Of a DNA stretch of 64,000 bases, positions 42,751 through 54,299 are shown one piece after another (position 1 is the stretch's first letter; every line of letters begins with the position of its first letter). This stretch comes from Mesostigma viride. Its lineage: Eukaryota; Streptophyta; Mesostigmatophyceae; Mesostigmatales; Mesostigmataceae. The stretch is from NCBI GenBank assembly GCA_009746045.1, contig RPFO01000692.1:787140-851139 (forward strand). The letters run 5' to 3'. A program made the position numbers and the translations under genes. The notes below the pieces were generated by a model that saw only the letters and a list, made by a program, of their open reading frames with translations, was not told where the DNA came from and did no database searches.

Positions 42751-43394
42751 ATTTAGATGAACGCGGATCAGTGAGTTTCTGGTCTTCCCAAGATGTGATG
42801 AATGGAGCCATGGTTTCAACCAGCGGCTTTTAACCTTTACCACAGTTGCCTCACTACCCTGTGGTCACTAGCCTGAGGCGGCAGCACCCACGGACGGTGT
42901 TGGGAAAAGACGCTTGGCCACTGCTGTGTCCGAGCCTTTCTAGGTCTCACCATTGCTGCCAGGCCTTGCACGCCTTGGCAGGTCCGCCACTGTCAATTTC
43001 CTTGGTTGCATCAATCCAGGACGTCTGTCCTTCCATGAATGACAGTAACGCTCTGGATTTATCCGTCATGACAAGTACCCGTCCATCCCAGGCCTGCAGG
43101 ACTGCCAGTCCTGAAGTCCTGTGACATTCTTGGTACCATCAACCAATATTGACCACAGTACCTCCTAGTGACAGTCGGTCCTGTGACACGTAACGTGTGA
43201 TGGTTCACCCAACACTGCCACGTGCCCTGTCCCTCACGTGTCCTTAGTCCTGGTACTGCTGTAGCGTCCGGCGGCATTACTTCGGGACTTGATAACTCTC
43301 AAGTTCCTTGTCCAAATGAGGCGTTTAGCACGGCGTTGGAAAGGCCACTTCAAGTATGACATGCTTAGCATATTGCATCACCAATATGCTAACT
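42751..43394 (-). repeat. 5' LTR of inner retrotransposon
   Basis: 644 bp, partner of 32581-33228. The internal region starts CGTATTACAGTCTGGTCGACGG. TGGTCGACGG, 12 bases in, is a weak candidate primer-binding site, since no initiator-tRNA-type sequence is present. Confidence 0.85.
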
Positions 43395-43399
43395 GGTTC

Positions 43400-46300
43400 G
43401 GCTTTGGATCGAGCCGGCCCGGGATCGATGCGCCAGCGTGCGGATATTATATATTTTCGATATTCTCTATTTTCTATATAATATATTTTCTCCATGATAT
43501 ATTCTCTATGGGATAATCTGCAGTTGGCGGTGGGCTTGAACGGGTCGTCCCGAAGAGGACCACGTCAGGTACTCAGCACCGCATGTGCACATGGTCCTGG
43601 CCTTTTTGGACATGGGCTCACCGGATGCTTGATGATTCTACTACTAAGGCGTCCGTACCGAGGCATCTCCGCGCGGGATGCCGGATTCGGCAGCGAGTGC
43701 CAGCGACCCCAGGCTACGGCCTGACTGCACGTCGCGTCCCGCGTGACCAACGGACGCGGAGTCCCATGGCATGCGGCCAAGTATTATTATAGGGAGCCTT
43801 CCGGCGGGCGGCTATGAGTCACGGCTCCCTGACTTCCTAGCGCGTGAGGGACGTGCTTGGCTTCTCGTGCACCTGCACGTGATTAATTTCACCAGTGCGG
43901 CACGGTGCGTGGAGACGGCACGGTGCATGGAGGCTGTTGCAACCCCGATGCGACTAGGCGATGAGGCAGGGCGGAGCCTGTACTGAATCGTGGTCGGCCG
44001 GCAAACAGATGTACAGCACCTTGTTAATTGTCGGTAGCCAACCAATTGGCTACCCCGGCATTGAGTCGACGCCTAGCTGGGTCAGGGCACTCCTGGGCTC
44101 GAGTAACCGTGCATGCAGGGCGCGCCCGCGTCCGCCGCGACCGTCGGGAGTAAGGGCCCCCGGGGCTGCAAGCATATGCGGGCACGGTGCAGTTGCATGG
44201 CGACAGCACGTACTGCCGGCAGTAGTGGTGGATGACCCAGCCGGTCGTGGTTGCACTGGTTGCGCTGGTGCCGATCGTGGTTGCATCAGAAGCAGGTGGC
44301 GGTGTCCGGTCATTGTCTCACCGCCTCAACAGTGCGCGTGCATGGTGCCGATGCCACATGATGTGGCGCTGTCGCCCCGCAGACTGCCGGTGTCCGAGTA
44401 ACAACCGGTATCACTGCATGCATAGGGCCGGTACATCCGCTCTGAGCGGACCCGGCGCTGACGCGCGCTGAGCCATGGCAGAGCACTGAGGTACATGGGA
44501 CGTGCGGGATCGGGCCGTCGAGGGCGAGTCACGGGGACTGTAGTAACGGCGACCCGAGACTGAGAGGCAGGCAGGATCGAGCTGCTGGAGTCTGAGCACC
44601 TAGTCACTGCCCGCGACCCTGTGCATGGCTACCATCGCGCAGTGTTCGCGTCCCTCCTGTGGGCTGAGCCCGGTAGGGAGTTGTTCCTTGCACCACTGGT
44701 GGAGGCCGATCGAGCGTGATTTGCAAGTGGCTCGTGTCCGCGCGCCTACGAGGTTGCATGGATGAGGGACTCAGAGCAGGACGTTCCATGTGCATGGCGG
44801 GCGGGCTGTGTGGGCTTCAAAATGTACAATACCCCATGGCCATGCAATGGTACAGGGGTGGTGAGAGGCCTTCAAGCTTCGAGTGGGGGATGTGGCAATG
44901 CGCGGTGGGGACTGCATACCTTGGGGCGTGTTTCTGTTGCGGGAATGGGGATTCTGGGCAAGACAGTCAAGCGGGGTGGACAGGCGGTGATCGGTCGTGC
45001 GCGGCATTGACCCCGGTCCACGATCGCTGTATGTGCTGGGCGCGATCGAGCCCGAGGAGCTCTTGTTTGGGACTGCGGGATTGCTTCGGCCCTACTCCAT
45101 GAGCAGCACGGTGTCTCGCAGGGGCAACGTTACTGATACGGCAGTTCCTGCAAGGCGTGTCATTCCCCGGCCTGCCCAGGCATTGCATTGTATAAGTGCG
45201 GGCATTGCGGGCGCTATGCAGTCCACGTCGGCGGCCTCGAGCATCACATGCATATGGGCCTGCGCAAACATCAACCGTGCTCTTGCGGTGCGAGTGTCAC
45301 GGAGGGTGTGACTGCGAGCTGAGGAGTTTTCCCCCGCTTGCGGTGGAGTTCAGGCACATTGGCAGTAAGGAATGCGGGGACCGGCGACTGCTCCGGTCTA
45401 TGCACGTCGACTGGAGTGGTGTTGTGCCTAACTTCCTGCAGCTTCGTGGAGGAGTTGGCAGGGCGCACTCCAGTGGACACGCTGGGGCCCTGCTAGTTTT
45501 GGGCACTAGCTTAACGTGCCATATTATCCAAGTTTCCGGTGTTGATCGACTTTGACTGTTTCCTGCGCTGGATAGAGACGGCGGGGCGCACTCTAGTGGA
45601 CACACTAGGGCCTTGCGGGCACCTGCATGCGTTCGCAGGTGCATGGGAGGCGCACTCTAGCGGCCACGCTAGGGCTTCCCCCGCTATACAGCCACTCCAG
45701 CGGCGGCCAGGGACGGCCACGTTGCATGGCCGGTTGGCTCACGGCGCACCTGTATTTGAGATGACGCGTACAGCCGTCGGTAGTGAGGCGATGGATCAGT
45801 TTCTCCTGGTGCACGCCCTCGCTTCTGAGCATGGAGCCTGCACTGCATGCTGTGCCTCACAGTCGTCGACGCTAGTAGTACTTCTTAATCGTCGTGTGAT
45901 CACGCGCATCAGTCGCGCTGTAAGACTGGGTTTCGGCTGGATGGGATACATGACTGGCCACCTCGTCGGCCGGATCATCAAGTTGTATGCATGAAAAATA
46001 TTCCCTCCTGCTGACAGTCCCGATTGGCTATATAAAGAGTTGCCCTTGCGTGGCAAGTCTGGGGGGACCTGGTTTCACTGGCCCGTTGGTGCACAAGGGC
46101 TGGGACATAGTACCTGTTAGGGATATTATATCCACCTGGCCACACAATGTATCCCAGCCTGATTTATTTCTTGTTGGATTTATTCCATATGGACTGGGAA
46201 TTTGATAGCTATGATAAGCTAGATGGATTGGGCTCAATGAGCTGATCAATATTCATGTGCCATAGTCCTATACTTGGACATGGATGACTTGTACCCTGAG

Positions 46301-47386
46301 TCAGCCTAGTAGCATCACGTATTTGATTGACAAGTGGTGCTATGGCCTATTGGACAAGTGTTTGGTCCATGAGCTGACAAGTGTTGGAAGCTCATGATGA
46401 CACATGTTATGACTTACATGATGACAAGTGGGTAGACTCATTGCATGACACTTGTCACTCCAAGGAGAAGAGATGTGTCACTTTATTAATCATGTTATGT
46501 GGCACATTATTATGTAGACACTTGGCATCTAGCTATTATGCCAGCTCATTGGATCATGTCTAGAATGTTCTAGGAATGTTCTAAGAATATGCCGGGAATA
46601 TTCCTGGAATATACTGAGAATATGCTGGGAATATGCTAGGAATATGCTAGGATGTTTCTACAAGCTTCTGTGATGATGTCATTGCTGATGTCATCCTTCC
46701 TAGCCTAAAAGGTATAAAAGGAAACTGCCCCCTAAGGGCAGGTACCTCCATTGAACCTCTATTGAACCTCCATCTAACCTCCATTTAACCTCCATTTAAC
46801 CTCAGACTATTGTACCTCCATTCAAACTCTTTTCCTAACCTCTAAGCCTATGAAATAAAACTCTTTTTCTGGTCTCTCTTCCATTGTCTTCAAGCTCAGT
46901 CTTTCATCACCTGCAAGGTGAAAGGGTAGCAAGGCCAAGCACAAGGCATTGTGTAAAACCCATTAGTTTCCTCTCTCCCTTTTCCAACAGTACCCCTATG
47001 GTCAACATTTCATCAAGTTTGAGGCTGCTCAGAACCTCAGGACTGGTTGCGCGGGATTACATGGACTGTGCATTATTATGTGCATGGATGGGATAGGGCA
47101 CGCGGTGGCGCCCCCTAAGGTGGCTCCAGTGGATCGGCGCGTCAACAACGGCGGTCGCTGAGATGGTTGTGAGAGTTTTATGACGGATAGCGGAATGATC
47201 CTGTCATCCTGTTTCATGCTACTACGTCAGGGTTGGTCCTGTGTATCAACCTCTAGAGGAATTGGTATTACTAACCCGCGGGTGAACCGGGGTTGGGACA
47301 TAGTACTCTTATAGTAGCGTAGCTTACTTGTTTCCTTTCTATCTCTTGTACGGTAGGGACTACCGACCCCCGTGGGGGGGGAGGAG
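43400..47386 (+). mobile_element. 3' internal part of Ty3-like element, copy 2, resumed
   Basis: Continues the element interrupted at 32580 and matches 1383-4582, minus the 53 bp duplication and apart from the solo LTR at 46115. Many short open frames are shared with copy 1, but no reverse transcriptase, RNase H or integrase motif is recognisable. It ends in the polypurine tract GTGGGGGGGGAGGAG (47372-47386). Confidence 0.75.
46115..46989 (+). mobile_element. Solo LTR (TGTTAGGGATATT family) with TSD GTACC
   Basis: An 875 bp TG...CA sequence starting TGTTAGGGATATTATATCC and ending CCCTTTTCCAACA, flanked by GTACC (46110-46114 and 46990-46994). The paralogous copy 1 has the uninterrupted site CATAGTACCCCTATGG at about 4193-4208, proving the insertion. 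A minus-strand relative is at 49321-50166. Confidence 0.95.
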
Positions 47387-48065
47387 TGTTACGTCCCGGC
47401 CCTTTTGGACGGACGTAACAATGGAATAAATTATGGAGTTTGACTTGTTGTCATAGTCCGTAGTAGGACTTTGGGGCTCATTTCGGGACTTAATTTGGGA
47501 ATGGTCCCTGGGTCAGGACTTTTGTATGGAACTATGACAGTTTGTGTGATTCGGACCAGTTATTTTGGGCCTAGGTTGTTGTATGCGTGTATCTTCTAGG
47601 GGGCGGTGCAGTCGCTCCGCGCTGCGTACTTTATCAGCTAGTTGATGAGATATTGTACTCATGCGTGGATTCTGTAGGCGAGGGTCGATGTCGACCCGAG
47701 GATCTCGTGTGGACTGCATGCTTTGGAAGGTTGACGCCATGTCGGCGCCCCTTGCCAGCGTAGTGGCAGACCTAGGTGAAATTGGTCCGAAGACGAGAGT
47801 CTCGTCCTCTTGGTTTGATGAATGATAAGTGCGAATACGCCTACACATTGAGCCCGGGGCAATTATCCATTTGTAATTGGTCTTGCTAGCCATTATAAGT
47901 GTGTACAATTAGCTTGGCATCAAGCCGTGATGCCAGATATCTCACGACTCACGTCGTGAAGCGCAACCTACATTGGGCCATCTTGAATTATTCCTAATTC
48001 CGGCAAGGAGGGTCTTTCGCTACGTAGCTCATGCAGGCTAGGTGTGTCTGGGCTGGGACGTAACA
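47387..48065 (+). repeat. 3' LTR of nested Ty3-like element
   Basis: A 679 bp TGTTACGTCCC-family LTR directly after a polypurine tract. Nearly identical over its 3' half to the partial 5' LTR at 28207-28552. Confidence 0.85.
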
Positions 48066-49320
48066 TGACGCCTCGGTATCTTTACAGCGACCCGTGCAGA
48101 TCCGCCCGCCATGAGAGTCTCTGCTCGAGCGTCATGCTGATCCGCCTCGTGTTCGGCTCTCCATGCTTCTAGGGCGACGACACCGGCCCTCGTTGGCGGC
48201 ATTTCATGCTGCCGCGGTCCTCATGCCTCTCCGAATGCGAGTGCTGACTCTGGAGACATTGGCGGCACTTCATGTTGTCGCAGCCCCTCGCCGCCTTTTC
48301 AATTGTTGGTGCGACATTGACCGGATTGCTTCAACCTGCGTTGCTACGACAATTGGCGTTTAATGGCTGTAGCCGCCCCTTCGCCTCGACATTCGGTCAC
48401 CGACTACTGTTGCGCCCTGTCGTGCGTTGGCGCACTGAGGCGCCCATATGGTCATCACGCCGTTCAGGTATGAAGTGTCCGGCCGCCATGACCCTTTCGA
48501 TCTTGGGCCCCTATGCCGAGAACGTTACCAAGGTGTGATCGAATCCTGATGTCTAGTATGGCGACACTTTTATGTCGGTTGCATGCGGCATATCTTCGTG
48601 CGACCGTGGTCTTTCCGACCACGTCTGCGTTGCGCCGCCCACATGGTATCGATCGGCGTCGCCAGCGACTTTAAGCATGTCACGCCATGCTACACATGTC
48701 CCTGTTTATCGAGATAAGACCCAGTTGCTTCTCTGAGGTCGTGCTGTAAAGCATTCCTCATGTTGTTGAGCATATTTGTATCTCCCAGCTTCAAGTGGTG
48801 CCTCACTTGTTGAGTGCACGTTATTAGGCTACTCGAGTCGAGTGTGAGCTGCCACTTTCAGGACCCGGAGTAGGTAGCCGGCCTTACGCCAACCTGGACC
48901 CATTCTTTTTTTTTACTCGTGTAAGGGTCCCGGTAGATAGGACCCATGCTGGAGTGGGATGATAGAGGCCATGGGAATGACCTTGCAAAGGAGAAGCAGC
49001 CAGTCGGTAAGGTGGTGCGCCCCACGCCCTGACCAATGGAGGCCTGATACCATCAGTAGCAGGAGAGTCCCCGCCGTTTGAAACAGGTTCCAGTCAGGCA
49101 GGCCCCCGCCCTGGCGAACAAGTCACACGAACTCTTTATTCTGGCGACTGCTGATCCCTGTAAGGCCGTACCCGTGGTTGAAGTCTGAAAGCCCCTGCCT
49201 GATATAGGATTCATTCATGGTTCCTCCCTTCTGCTCCCACCTCATGGAGGAGGGGGAGGAGTGTTGCATCCCAACGCAACAGTAGTGTTACGCTCCCGCC
49301 GTAACTGCTTGGACGTAGAG
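48066..49320. other. No gene recognised; end of another element likely
   Basis: No domain found. A purine run GGAGGAGGGGGAGGAG at about 49245-49262 followed by TGTTGCATCC resembles a polypurine tract plus LTR start of a further family. It is cut 58 bases later by the LTR at 49321. Confidence 0.4.
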
Positions 49321-50166
49321 TGTTGGAAAAGTACAGGAAACTAATGGGTTTTACACAATGCCTTTTGCTTGGCCTTGCTACCCTTTCACCTTGCAGGTGA
49401 TGAAAGACTGAGCTTGAAGACAATGGAAGAGAGACCAGAAAAAGAGTTTTATTTCATAGATTTAGAGGTTAGGAAAAGAGGTTCAATAGAGGTTAAATGG
49501 AGGTTAAATGGAGGTTAATGGAGGTGGAATAGAGGTACCTGCCCTTAGGGGGCAGTTTCCTTTTATACCTTTTAGGCTAGGAAGGATGACATCAGCAATG
49601 ACATCATCACAGAAGCTTGTAGAAACACCCTAGCATATTCCTAGCATATTCCCAGCATATTCTCAGTATATTCCAGGAATATTCCTGGCATATTATTCTT
49701 AGAACATTCCTAGAACATTCTAGACATGATCCAATGAGCTGGCATAATAGCTAGATGCCAAGTGTCTACATAATAATGTGCCACATAACATGATTAATAA
49801 AGAGACAAATCTCTTCTCCTTGGAGTGACAAGTGTCATACAATGAGTCTACCCACTTGTCATCATGTAAGTCATAACATGTGTCATCATGAGCTTCCAAC
49901 ACTTGTCAGCTCATGGACCAAACACTTGTCCAATAGGCCATAGCACCACTTGTCAATCAAATACGTGATGCCACTAGGCTGACTCAGGGTACAAGTCATC
50001 CATGTCCAAGTATAGGACTATGGCACATGAATATTGATCAGCTCATTGAGCCCAATCCATCTAGCTTATCATAGCTATCAAATTCCCAGTCCATATGGAA
50101 TAAATCCAACAAGAAATAAATCAGGCTGGGATATATTGTGGCCAGGTGGATATAATATCCCTAACA
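49321..50166 (-). repeat. LTR of TGTTAGGGATATT family, minus strand
   Basis: Reverse-complement relative of 46115-46989. On its coding strand it is preceded by TAAGGGGGG, a polypurine-tract-like run, so it is probably a 3' LTR whose internal region lies to the right. No matching 5' LTR was found in the window. Confidence 0.8.
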
Positions 50167-51316
50167 CCCCCCTTAGCCACATGGGCACAATGCAAAAGAT
50201 GTTTGGGTAGGTGGAATCTCAACACCCCCCTTAACCACATGCTCGTAGCATGCCGTCCAGTTGCTAGCATGGTGCAACTGAAAATGAAGATGCCGTCCTC
50301 GTGAAACGCTTGAAGCTCCAACATGCGGTCACGAGCCGCACTACCGCCACTGATGCCCCCCCGGCAACGCGAATGAGTGTCCAACCATAGCAGCAACGCA
50401 CTAGCTGCCCATCTTGGATGGCTGATACCCAACCCTTAGTTGGAAAAAGTGCTCTAGATGCTACATTCCCCCCTCACTCAAAGCGGCTGCCCATGGACAC
50501 AATAGGGGCACACAGTCCCACACAAATTATACGGCAACACATGCCAACAAAGAAGGTCCCTATGAGCTAACCCAAACGGTATAGAGGTAGGGCAACGGCA
50601 ACAATACGTGCTGTACACACACGGAGCAACATAACATACGCCATCTCACAAAATTAATGACACCAACATCACGTTTTACGCCAATATTGAAACGGGGTGA
50701 ACAAACAAACATGGCAACAAATGCCACACAAACAAGGTACAATACAACCTTCAACACAAGACACAGTGGCCATAACAGATAAACGCGCTTCATAGCAAAG
50801 AAAACAGGAGGTGCAAAACATTACCGCCACAAAGGCGAATTACACAAGTAACGATTACTTCGTCACGATTCACAAATCAATGCCCGAGAGTAAACATTAC
50901 GTCCGACATTACAGGCTATGCCGAAATGCACAGCCGAATTCGACACAAAGGACGTAAACACTTGCATAAAAGCAATGCTCTCAGCACAAAACAAAATAAC
51001 ACACGCGTCACAGGCACTTTAACTTACGAAAACAAGTCGTAGACGACGATATAACGGCGCTTCACTACGCCGCAGACCAGTGCCACAAATAGCGTGCAAA
51101 AACTCTGGATATACACTCCAGGTACGTAGAAAACGTCTCGTGGGAACAATCCAATAATGCGTGGGCCATTTCCACTGAACGCATGGCAAAATAAACACAT
51201 AACTGCTGGAAGAACACAAAGAAAGAACCAGAAAACGCAGGCTTACGGCGCTTCACAATTTCCAGCAAACACGACACAAAAGTCGACATACAAGTTAATT
51301 TCCCACAGACAAAACA
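50167..51316. other. Internal non-coding remnant
   Basis: No recognisable coding domain. Two related lines ending CACCCCCCTTA-CCACATG occur at 50166-50240. The stretch probably belongs to the element ending at 50166. Confidence 0.4.
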
Positions 51317-51796
51317 TTAGGGCAACCTTGAGAAGTGGGGTCTGTGCATCCTGGGCGACAATTTCCAAGGGTCGTTGCAGCTAGCGCAATTGCAAATGCC
51401 ATGGCCTGGCCGAACACCGTCAACTGACCGACGTGATGCCTTGGCAGCATTTTGCAGTCGAGTTGACCGTTGGTGCTTGACCGCACTTTGGCTGACAGGT
51501 CGCTGTCCACGTTGTTGTCGGCTCGCTCGAGGCCTCGCGCCAGCACCGGACTTGGCAGTCCAGGACTTGGAAAAATTTGGCAGCTTGGTCGATTTCGCCC
51601 TTGCGTCACGAATTTGTTCCCCCTCAGTTAGGCTGGCAGCGTTCATGCGCCGCGCCTTTGGTCTGGTCGCCGGACTTTGGTTACTAGCACCAGTATCACC
51701 TGGTATGCTGGCGGCGACAACGCGCTCCGCCTGCACTGGGCTGTTCTGGACCGCGGTTTCTGGAAGTACATCAGCGTCTGACACGGACTTCTCCAT
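51317..51796 (-). CDS. Unknown basic protein, possible exon
   Basis: Open minus-strand frame with MEKSVSDADVLPETAV at the likely start, Ser/Ala/Arg-rich throughout, and a short Cys cluster near the end (GICNCASCNDPW). No family is recognised. It overlaps the 3' end of the copia gag-protease frame at 51771 in a different frame. It may be an internal remnant of that element or of its neighbour. Confidence 0.25.
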   Translation of the reverse strand: MEKSVSDADVLPETAVQNSPVQAERVVAASIPGDTGASNQSPATRPKARRMNAASLTEGEQIRDARAKSTKLPNFSKSWTAKSGAGARPRASRQQRGQRPVSQSAVKHQRSTRLQNAAKASRRSVDGVRPGHGICNCASCNDPWKLSPRMHRPHFSRLP

Positions 51797-53422
51797 TGCG
51801 CTGGAAACTTCTCGAATTGGCGTGAACACGAACTTCCACTGGGCCGGCGCAGAGTATAAAAAGCCACGCAGTGTGCGAGTAATGCCCAGTAGGCGGGCCG
51901 CCCCCGATCCCGCATACACGGGCAAGCATGGCCAGTATGACCGTTAGGCCCACGGCCAGCCACTCCGCCGCGTGTCCCGAGGCACGTGAGATGCTGCGCT
52001 CGCTGCTCGCCATTTTCTGCCCTTGACAGGCAGCGTCGACGTCCTTGAAGCTCGTCGCCGAAGATTTCAGCTCTGGGATGGCGTCCATCGCTGCGTCCGC
52101 ACCGCGCGCGGGCAAAAAGTAGGTGTTGTTCCTCGTCACGATGCTGCAGGGCCTGCTGTCCAGCACAGCAACCCGCCTGACGAGGTCGACGTTGTGGCCA
52201 TCCTTGACGAGCTGGCCGACAGATAAAAGTCGGGTGCTCAGCTTTGGAACGAGGAGCGCGTTTTGGAGGTGCACGTCTGCCTCCTGGCCCGGCAGCTTCA
52301 GCTTGACAGTCCCGATGGCTGTCGCCTTCAGTTTGCCGCCTGAGCCGGCGATTTCCCTGTTGTGAGGGTGCAGGCACACGAAATCCGATGGGCATGGCGT
52401 CATGTGACAGCTCGCTGCAGAATCCAGCACCCAGCTGGTCGGCGCCTTCTTTTCATATTGCGTGAGTGCAGCGGTGTCCGACGGCGATGGCGACTCGGCG
52501 ATGGTGGCGAAGACGAAGCCGGACGGCAGCTCTGCAGCCTCCTGGGTGATGTGCGCCTCGCTTGCACCTGGTGAGTGCCCCTTTCTCGCCGCTGATGTCG
52601 CGTGGTTCCGACGCGTCGCCTGGTTCTTGCGTTCTTGCTTCAGCTCCGGATGCTTCTCCCAGCACTGGGCCTCCACGTGCCCGGGCTTTTTGCAGTGATA
52701 GCACCGCTTTCCTCCACTTTTCTTGGTAGTAGTGTGGAAAGCCTGGCCGTCCGATGAGCTCTCCTTCTTTGCTTCAGCAGAACGCCCTCCCATCAGCATG
52801 TCCTCCGCCTCCAGCAGCGCAGCCTTTACCTCCTCCAAGTTGTCCTCCTTGAAATGCACCGATATCAGCGCAGGGCGATATTTGTCTGGCAGGCCGCTCT
52901 TGAGAATGGCTGCGAAGTCTTGGTCACTCATGACTCCCCCCACAGCACGGTACTCCGCCAGCAGCAGCAGTCCCCTTAGGATATACTGCCCCATGGTCTC
53001 CCCTGGCTTCATTTGCAGCCTGTGCAGCTGGACCCTGAGGTCCATCCGGTGGCTCTTGGTGAGCTTTTGCTGCTCGTAGACCTTCCTCAGCGTCTTGTAG
53101 AGCTTGCTGCCAGATTGGTCTGGCACGAGCGATAGGATGCGCCTCGCTTCTCCAACAAGTGCAGCTGAGATGACAAGGCCGACAGCCATGTCAGCCTTGG
53201 TTGGGGTCTTCCTAATGGTGCCAAGCAGAACATCCTTAACCCCGTAGAAGCGACAGAAGCCCTCAAGGGATGTCTTGGTCTCCTCCCAGCCACGTAGACT
53301 TGTGCCATCGAACAGTTCAGCACCATCTTGGAGCACACATTCAGCATAGGAGTGTAGTCCACCTCGCTTGCCATGGAGCTTGTAACTGGGCTGGGTTTCT
53401 TGGTGGTCTTCTTGGAGCTCAT
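51771..53422 (-). pseudogene. gag: Copia gag-protease remnant with foreign C-terminus
   Basis: The start codon is at 53422 (MSSKKTTKKPSPV), with one frame change near 53338, then 521 open residues. A copia-type gag domain (about 10-190 of the long frame) leads to the zinc knuckle CYHCKKPGHVEAQC (212-225). The protease core is WVLDSAASCHMTP (Asp305; the usual Gly is Ala), ending LLSVGQLVKDGH. Integrase, reverse transcriptase and RNase H are missing. After about residue 440 the sequence changes to an unrelated tail with a hydrophobic span AEWLAVGLTVILAMLARVC and a basic end. This is conventional protease placement, unlike the neighbouring pol family. The deletion junction created the tail. Confidence 0.8.
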
Positions 53423-53428
53423 GAACAA

Positions 53429-53441
53429 TCCTCCGATACCA
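53429..53441 (-). other. Primer-binding site, initiator-tRNA type
   Basis: TGGTATCGGAGGA on the minus strand, directly after the LTR end. It closely resembles the TGGTATCAGAGC-type copia PBS. Confidence 0.8.
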
Positions 53442-53975
53442 TGTTAGTTAGAATACGAACGACCGACTTGGTACAATGCTTGAGAACACAGAGTGCTGAG
53501 AGCAATGAATTGCTTGGTTCATTAGAAAATAGGTTTACCCTTTATCAACGTTCCTCTCACTGGCTGCGCCGCCAGTGACCGTTGGGTGCAGACCGTTGGC
53601 CCGAGGCCGCACGATGACAGGTAGCAGTCTAGTCACTGCATCGTGTGATCACAGATCAATGCACGCTGCAGTACGGTCCCTATCTAGGATTCTCTAGTAC
53701 CGTCCAATGACAGGACACTACGTATACTGGGTACTGACATCTGTCACGTACCCCAGTACCCAAAGTACCTATCTAGGGAAACGTATGCGACTCGACTAGC
53801 ATTCCTATCTGCATAGCCCACGTGGTATTTATATTCACATACCAACGTAGGTTTACAAGGCTTATTCATACGTTGTATTCACAATGCCTTTGAGACTTAG
53901 TCTACAGCAAAGCATGGAGACTAACTCCAGTATTGTTTTATTATTTATTTCTTAATGCAGGTCTGCACCCCAACA
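53442..53975 (-). repeat. 5' LTR of copia element
   Basis: On the coding strand it begins TGTTGGGGTGCAGACC and ends TATTCTAACTAACA next to the PBS: 534 bp with TG...CA ends. No partner LTR was found. Confidence 0.75.
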
Positions 53976-54299
53976 TTATTGTTATTGTTTTTAAGTTGAT
54001 TAGGGGTACAAAAGAGACATGGCTGGTTGAGCCAGGTTGGTTACAGCTGGCTGTTCTGGCCAGGTGTTATATTGCACATTAAATAAGGTGTACACAGCTG
54101 GCTGGTTTGGCCAGTTATTGGAGCACACATTAAGTAAGTGTATACAAAGCTTGTGTCCTCAAGCTGCAAATGGATACAAAGCTGACCTAGCCAGCACTCA
54201 CACCCTACAACGAATGTGTTGAATGTTATGGCGCCCAGCAGCTATCGCTGTGGTAAGGGGGTGTGGTGGTTGTGTACTGTGCTATGGCCAGTCATTTAT
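53976..54299. other. 3' flank of second IN-PR-RT element
   Basis: No gene. GGCTGGTT/GGCCAG repeats at 54025-54120 may be part of the 3' end of the element whose RNase H stops at 54300. Confidence 0.4.

Larger units (their letters stand above)
32581..43394 (-). mobile_element. Complete LTR retrotransposon with unusual IN-PR-RT order
   Basis: Two direct LTRs (32581-33228 and 42751-43394) bound a 10.8 kb minus-strand element. GGTTC is duplicated at 32576-32580 and 43395-43399, and the disrupted host element resumes in register. Reading leftwards on the minus strand come 5' LTR, a 322-residue ORF, gag, pol, and a 3.6 kb 3' region with later insertions. The LTRs differ mainly by a 4 bp indel, so the insertion is young. 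LTR ends are AGTTAG...CTAAAT on the coding strand rather than TG...CA. Confidence 0.85.
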
